Part shown: one piece after another, positions 56,536 to 64,000 of the stretch
How positions within the stretch are numbered: the first letter of the stretch is position 1
Layout of the letters: the number at the start of each line of letters is the position of its first letter
Source of the DNA: Actinostola sp. cb2023
Taxonomy: Eukaryota; Cnidaria; Anthozoa; Actiniaria; Actinostolidae
NCBI GenBank assembly: GCA_033675265.1
Contig: JAUJYZ010000681.1
Coordinates: 186,001-250,000, forward strand
Length of the DNA: 64,000 nucleotides
Direction: 5' to 3'
Position numbers and translations under genes: made by a program
The notes under the pieces: model-generated
Told to the model about the DNA's origin: nothing
Database searches by the model: none
Seen by the model: the letters and a program-made list of their open reading frames with translations, nothing else

Positions 56536-59500
56536 CACATTCTACATTACAGAATAAAACTATCTGTCCATTTTAGAACAAGCACCCAGACTAGCTACCT
56601 GAATTCTACATTACAGAATAAAACTATCTGTCCATTTTAGAACAAGCACCCAGACTAGCTACCTGAATTCTACATTACAGAATAAAACTATCTGTCCATT
56701 TTAGAACAAGCACCCAGACTAGCTACCTGAATTCTACATTACAGAATAAAACTATCTGTCCATTTTAGAACAAGCACCCAGACTAGCTACCTGAATTCTA
56801 CATTACAGAATAAAACTATCTGTCCATTTTAGAACAAGCACCCAGACTAGCTACCTGAATTCTACATTACAGAATAAAACTATCTGTCCATTTTAGAACA
56901 AGCACCCAGACTAGCTACCTGAATTCTACATTACAGAATAAAACTATCTGTCCATTTTAGAACAAGCACCCAGACTAGCTACCTGAATTCTACATTACAG
57001 AATAAAACTATCTGTCCATTTTAGAACAAGCACCCAGACTAGCTACCTGAATTCTACATTACAGAATAAAACTATCTGTCCATTTTAGAACAAGCACCCA
57101 GACTAGCTACCTGAATTCTACATTACAGAATAAAACTATCTGTCCATTTTAGAACAAGCACCCAGACTAGCTACCTGAATTCTACATTACAGAATAAAAC
57201 TATCTGTCCATTTTAGAACAAGCACCCAGACTAGCTACCTGAATTCTACATTACAGAATAAAACTATCTGTCCATTTTAGAACAAGCACCCAGACTAGCT
57301 ACCTGAATTCTACATTACAGAATAAAACTATCTGTCCATTTTAGAACAAGCACCCAGACTAGCTACCTGAATTCTACATTACAGAATAAAACTATCTGTC
57401 CATTTTAGAACAAGCACCCAGACTAGCTACCTGAATTCTACATTACAGAATAAAACTATCTGTCCATTTTAGAACAAGCACCCAGACTAGCTACCTGAAT
57501 TCTACATTACAGAATAAAACTATCTGTCCATTTTAGAACAAGCACCCAGACTAGCTACCTGAATTCTACATTACAGAATAAAACTATCTGTCCATTTTAG
57601 AACAAGCACCCAGACTAGCTACCTGAATTCTACATTACAGAATAAAACTATCTGTCCATTTTAGAACAAGCACCCAGACTAGCTACCTGAATTCTACATT
57701 ACAGAATAAAACTATCTGTCCATTTTAGAACAAGCACCCAGACTAGCTACCTGAATTCTACATTACAGAATAAAACTATCTGTCCATTTTAGAACAAGCA
57801 CCCAGACTAGCTACCTGAATTCTACATTACAGAATAAAACTATCTGTCCATTTTAGAACAAGCACCCAGACTAGCTACCTGAATTCTACATTACAGAATA
57901 AAACTATCTGTCCATTTTAGAACAAGCGCCCAGACTAGCTACCTGAATTCTACATTACAGAATAAAACTATCTGTCCATTTTAGAACAAGCACCCAGACT
58001 AGCTACCTGAATTCTACATTACAGAATAAAACTATCTGTCCATTTTAGAACAAGCACCCAGACTAGCTACCTGAATTCTACATTACAGAATAAAACTATC
58101 TGTCCATTTTAGAACAAGCACCCAGACTAGCTACCTGAATTCTACATTACAGAATAAAACTATCTGTCCATTTTAGAACAAGCACCCAGACTAGCTACCT
58201 GAATTCTACATTACAGAATAAAACTATCTGTCCATTTTAGAACAAGCACCCAGACTAGCTACCTGAATTCTACATTACAGAATAAAACTATCTGTCCATT
58301 TTAGAACAAGCACCCAGACTAGCTACCTGAATTCTACATTACAGAATAAAACTATCTGTCCATTTTAGAACAAGCACCCAGACTAGCTACCTGAATTCTA
58401 CATTACAGAATAAAACTATCTGTCCATTTTAGAACAAGCACCCAGACTAGCTACCTGAATTCTACATTACAGAATAAAACTATCTGTCCATTTTAGAACA
58501 AGCACCCAGACTAGCTACCTGAATTCTACATTACAGAATAAAACTATCTGTCCATTTTAGAACAAGCACCCAGACTAGCTACCTGAATTCTACATTACAG
58601 AATAAAACTATCTGTCCATTTTAGAACAAGCACCCAGACTAGCTACCTGAATTCTACATTACAGAATAAAACTATCTGTCCATTTTAGAACAAGCACCCA
58701 GACTAGCTACCTGAATTCTACATTACAGAATAAAACTATCTGTCCATTTTAGAACAAGCACCCAGACTAGCTACCTGAATTCTACATTACAGAATAAAAC
58801 TATCTGTCCATTTTAGAACAAGCACCCAGACTAGCTACCTGAATTCTACATTACAGAATAAAACTATCTGTCCATTTTAGAACAAGCACCCAGACTAGCT
58901 ACCTGAATTCTACATTACAGAATAAAACTATCTGTCCATTTTAGAACAAGCACCCAGACTAGCTACCTGAATTCTACATTACAGAATAAAACTATCTGTC
59001 CATTTTAGAACAAGCACCCAGACTAGCTACCTGAATTCTACATTACAGAATAAAACTATCTGTCCATTTTAGAACAAGCACCCAGACTAGCTACCTGAAT
59101 TCTACATTACAGAATAAAACTATCTGTCCATTTTAGAACAAGCACCCAGACTAGCTACCTGATTCTACATTACAGAATAAAACTATCTGTCCATTTTAGA
59201 ACAAGCACCCAGACTAGCTACCTGAATTCTACATTACAGAATAAAACTATCTGTCCATTTTAGAACAAGCACCCAGACTAGCTACCTGAATTCTACATTA
59301 CAGAATAAAACTATCTGTCCATTTTAGAACAAGCACCCAGACTACAGACTAGCTACCTGAATTCTACATTACAGAATAAAACTATCTGTCCATTTTAGAA
59401 CAAGCACCCAGACTAGCTACCTGAATTCTACATTACAGAATAAAACTATCTGTCCATTTTAGAACAAGCACCCAGACTAGCTACCTGAATTCTACATTAC

Positions 59501-62500
59501 AGAATAAAACTATCTGTCCATTTTAGAACAAGCACCCAGACTAGCTACCTGAATTCTACATTACAGAATAAAACTATCTGTCCATTTTAGAACAAGCACC
59601 CAGACTAGCTACCTGAATTCTACATTACAGAATAAAACTATCTGTCCATTTTAGAACAAGCACCCAGACTAGCTACCTGAATTCTACATTACAGAATAAA
59701 ACTATCTGTCCATTTTAGAACAAGCACCCAGACTAGCTACCTGAATTCTACATTACAGAATAAAACTATCTGTCCATTTTAGAACAAGCACCCAGACTAG
59801 CTACCTGAATTCTACATTACAGAATAAAACTATCTGTCCATTTTAGAACAAGCACCCAGACTAGCTACCTGAATTCTACATTACAGAATAAAACTATCTG
59901 TCCATTTTAGAACAAGCACCCAGACTAGCTACCTGAATTCTACATTACAGAATAAAACTATCTGTCCATTTTAGAACAAGCACCCAGACTAGCTACCTGA
60001 ATTCTACATTACAGAATAAAACTATCTGTCCATTTTAGAACAAGCACCCAGACTAGCTACCTGAATTCTACATTACAGAATAAAACTATCTGTCCATTTA
60101 TGAGAACAAGCACCCAGACTAGCTACCTGAATTCTACATTACAGAATAAAACTATCTGTCCATTTTAGAACAAGCACCCAGACTAGCTACCTGAATTCTA
60201 CATTGAATAAAACTATCTGTCCATTACAGAGCCCTGAATTCTACAAAACTAAAACTATCTGTCCATTTTTACAACACAGCACCCAGACTAGCTGTCCATT
60301 TTAGAACTACCCACTTACTGAATTCTACATTACAGAATAAAACTATCTGTCCATTTTAGAACAAGCACCCAGACTAGCTACCTGAATTCTACATTACAGA
60401 ATAAAACTATCTGTCCATTTTAGAACAAGCACCCAGACTAGCTACCTGAATTCTACATTACAGAATAAAACTATCTGTCCATTTTAGAACAAGCACCCAG
60501 ACTAGCTACCTGAATTCTACATTACAGAATAAAACTATCTGTCCATTTTAGAACAAGCACCCAGACTACTAGAATTCTACATTACAGAATAAAACTATCT
60601 GTCCATTTTAGAACAAGCACCCAGACTAGCTACCTGAATTGAATTAGCACCCAGACTAGCTAGCTACCAGAATTCTACATTAGAATAAAACTATCTGTCC
60701 ATTTTAGAACAAGCACCCAGACTAGCTACCTGAATTCTACATTACAGAATAAAACTATCTGTCCATTTTAGAACAAGCACCCAGACTAGCTACCTGAATT
60801 CTACATTACAGAATAAAACTATCTGTCCATTTTAGAACAAGCACCCAGACTAGCTACCTGAATTCTACATTACAGAATAAAACTATCTGTCCATTTTAGA
60901 ACAAGCACCCAGACTAGCTACCTGAATTCTACATTACAGATAAAAACTATCTGTCCATTTTTAGAACAAGCAACCCAGACTAGCTACCTGAATTCTACAT
61001 TACAGAATAAAACTATCTGTCCATTTTAGAACAAGCACCCAGACTAGCTACCTGAATTCTACATTACAGAATAAAACTATCTAGCTACCTGAATTCTACT
61101 ACCTTCTACATTACAGAATAAAACTATCTGTCCATTTTAAAAGAACAAGCACCAGACTAGCTACCTGAATTCTACATTACAGAATAAAACTATCTGTCCA
61201 TTTTAGAACAAGCACCCAGACTAGCTACCTGAATTCTACATTACAGAATAAAACTATCTGTCCATTTTAGAACAAGCACCCAGACTAGCTACCTGAATTC
61301 TACATTACAGAATAAAACTATCTGTCCATTTTAGAACAAGCACCCAGACTAGCTACCTGAATTCTACATTACAGAATAAAACTATCTGTCCATTTTAGAA
61401 CAAGCACCCAGACTAGCTACCTGAATTCTACATTACAGAATAAAACTATCTGTCCATTTTAGAACAAGCACCCAGACTAGCTACCTGAATTCTACATTAC
61501 AGAATAAAACTATCTGTCCATTTTAGAACAAGCACCCAGACTAGCTACCTGAATTCTACATTACAGAATAAAACTATCTGTCCATTTTAGAACAAGCACC
61601 CAGACTAGCTACCTGAATTCTACATTACAGAATAAAACTATCTGTCCATTTTAGAACAAGCACCCAGACTAGCTACCTGAATTCTACATTACAGAATAAA
61701 ACTATCTGTCCATTTTAGAACAAGCACCCAGACTAGCTACCTGAATTCTACATTACAGAATAAAACTATCTATCTGTCCATTTTAGAACAAGCACCCAGA
61801 CTAGCTAGCTACCTGAATTCTACATTACAGAATAAAACTATCTGTCCATTTTAGAACAAGCACCCAGACTAGCTACCTGAATTCTACATTACAGAATAAA
61901 ACTATCTGTCCATTTTAGAACAAACAAGCACCCAGACTAGCTACCTGAATTCTACATTACAGAATAAAACTATCTGTCCATTTTAGAACAAGCACCCAGA
62001 CTAGCTACCTGAGCTACCTGAATTCTACATTACAGAATAAAACTATCTGTCCATTTTAGAACAAGCACCCAGACTAGCTACCTGAATTCTACATTACAGA
62101 ATAAAACTATCTCTGTCCATTTTAGAACAAGCACAGACCAGACTAGCTACCTGATTTTTAGCTACCTGAATTCTACATTACAGAATAAAACTATCTGTCC
62201 ATTTTAGAACAAGCACCCAGACTAGCTACCTGAATTCTACATTACAGAATAAAACTATCTGTCCATTTTAGAACAAGCACCCAGACTAGCTACCTGAATT
62301 CTACATTACAGAAGAACAAAAACTATCTGTCCATTTTAGAACAATCTGTCCACCCAGACTAGCTACCTGAATTCTACATTACAGAATAAAACTATCTGTC
62401 CATTTTAGAACAAGCACCCAGACTAGCTACCTGAATTCTACATTACAGAATAAAACTATCTGTCCATTTTAGAACAAGCACCCAGACTAGCTACCTGAAT

Positions 62501-64000
62501 TCTACATTACAGAATAAAACTATCTGTCCATTTTAGAATTCTACATTACAGAATAAAACTATCTGTCCATTTTAGAACAAGCAGCACCCAGACTAGCTAC
62601 CTAAAATATCTACATTTTAGAACAAGCACCCAGACTAGCTACCTGAATTCTACATTACAGAATAAAACTATCTGTCCATTTTAGAACAAGCACCCAGACT
62701 AGCTACCTGAATTCTACATTACAGAATAAAACTATCTGTCCATTTTAGAACAACAAGCACCCCAGACTAGCTACCTGAACTAGCTACCTGAATTCTACAT
62801 TACAGAATAAAACTATCTGTCCATTTTAGAACAAGCACCCAGACTAGCTACCTGAATTCTACATTACAGAATAAAACTATCTGTCCATTTTAGAACAAGC
62901 ACCCAGACTAGCTACCTGAATTCTACATTACAGAATAAAACTATCTGTCCATTTTAGAACAAGCACCCAGACTAGCTACCTGAATTCTACATTACAGAAT
63001 AAAACTATCTGTCCATTTTAGAACAAGCACCCAGACTAGCTACCTGAATTCTACATTACAGAATAAAACTATCTGTCCATTTTAGAACAAGCACCCAGAC
63101 TAGCTACCTGAATTCTACATTACAGAATAAAACTATCTGTCCATTTTAGAACAAGCACCCAGACTAGCTACCTGAATTCTACATTACAGAATAAAACTAT
63201 CTGTCCATTTTAGAACAAGCACAAGCACCCAGACTAGCTAGCTACATTGAATTCTACATCTGTCCATTTTAGAACAAGCACCCAGACTAGCTAACATTAC
63301 AGAATAAAACTATCTGTCCATTTTAGAACAAGCACCCAGACTAGCCCAGACTAGCTACCTGAATTCTACATTACAGAATAAAACTATCTGTCCATTTTTT
63401 AGAACAAGCACCCAGACCCAGACTAGCTACCTGAATTCTACATTACAGAATAAAACTATCTGTCCATTTTAGAACAAGCACCCAGACTAGCTACCTGACT
63501 ATCTGTCCATTTTAGAACAAGCACCCAGACTAGCTACTGAATTCTACATTACAGAATAAAACTATCTGTCCATTTTAGAACAAGCACCCAGACTAGCTAC
63601 CTGAATTCTACATTACAGAATAAAACTATCTGTCCATTTTAGAACAAGCACCCAGACTAGCTACCTGAATTCTACATTACAGAATAAAACTATCTGTCCA
63701 TTTTAGAACAAGCACCCAGACTAGCTACCTGAATTCTACATTACAGAATAAAACTATCTGTCCATTTTAGAACAAGCACCCAGACTAGCTACCTGAATTC
63801 TACATTACAGAATAAAACTATCTGTCCATTTTAGAACAAGCACCCAGACTAGCTACCTGAATTCTACATTACAGAATAAAACTATCTGTCCATTTTAGAA
63901 CAAGCACCCAGACTAGCTACCTGAATTCTACATTACACAGAATAAAACTATCTGTCCATTTTAGAACACCCAGCACCAGACTAGCTACCTGAATTCTACA
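56536..64000 (+). repeat. 64-bp satellite array, running off the window
   Basis: The unit GAATTCTACATTACAGAATA + AAACTATCTGTCCATTTTAG + AACAAGCACCCAGACTAGCT + ACCT repeats with an exact 64-bp step (GAATTC at 56601, 56665 and so on), roughly 115 copies. From 56536 to ~60095 copies are almost identical, with rare single changes (57928, 59162, 59345). From ~60100 to ~63540 many units are broken, fused or partly duplicated, and then regular units return. The array lies in a CABIN1 intron upstream of exon a. Every unit carries an AATAAA on the plus strand, which is antisense to the gene. Confidence 0.97.

Noticed and set aside
56536..64000. CRISPR-like regular spacing
   Set aside because: The entire 64-bp unit is repeated, with no variable spacers and a eukaryotic gene context.

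Overview
The window looks like nuclear DNA of an invertebrate animal. It carries spliced genes with GT/AG introns, two recognisable metazoan genes, and a very dense load of short DNA transposons, foldback palindromes and satellite arrays. A marine invertebrate, perhaps a cnidarian, fits the repeat style, but nothing here proves the taxon.

Two genes can be supported, both on the minus strand. (1) 1928-3334 is the first coding exon of an unconventional myosin XVIII (MYO18A-like): a lysine/glutamate-rich N-terminus followed by a PDZ domain, ending in a clean donor site. The rest of the gene lies beyond the left edge. (2) 29831-56370 holds the 3' part of a CABIN1-like gene (calcineurin-binding protein / HIRA histone-chaperone complex subunit). 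I could place 17 consecutive coding exons whose splice phases all agree, encoding the last 1,572 residues up to the stop codon. The 5' exons lie beyond the right edge. The ~2.5 kb central exon contains eleven 28-residue repeats.

Layout: 1-1927 is myosin intron; 1928-3334 is the myosin exon; 3335-5215 is its upstream flank with a small inverted-repeat element; about 5247-19160 is a ~14 kb minisatellite built from 9-bp AGTAGTGAC/AGTAGTGAT units with a 2.3-2.65 kb higher-order period; 19190-29830 is intergenic DNA made of dispersed repeats, a Penelope-like fragment with a candidate hammerhead ribozyme, LTR-like segments and a 50-bp tandem array (26.1-28.0 kb); 29831-56370 is the CABIN1 gene with introns packed with hairpin elements; 56536-64000 is a 64-bp satellite inside a CABIN1 intron, running off the end.

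The most unusual structures are: a 67-bp array (46.7-47.9 kb) that has copied the 3' splice site and first 44 bases of a CABIN1 exon 17 more times; a 2.6 kb palindrome at 36.0-38.6 kb with a TTAA-flanked element inserted in only one arm, so that the other arm preserves the empty site; a ~4.8 kb foldback at 49.1-53.8 kb; and a recurring 13-bp terminal motif, CACAGGnAnCCCA. Long open frames inside the 9-bp and 50-bp arrays are by-products of the repeat periods, not genes.
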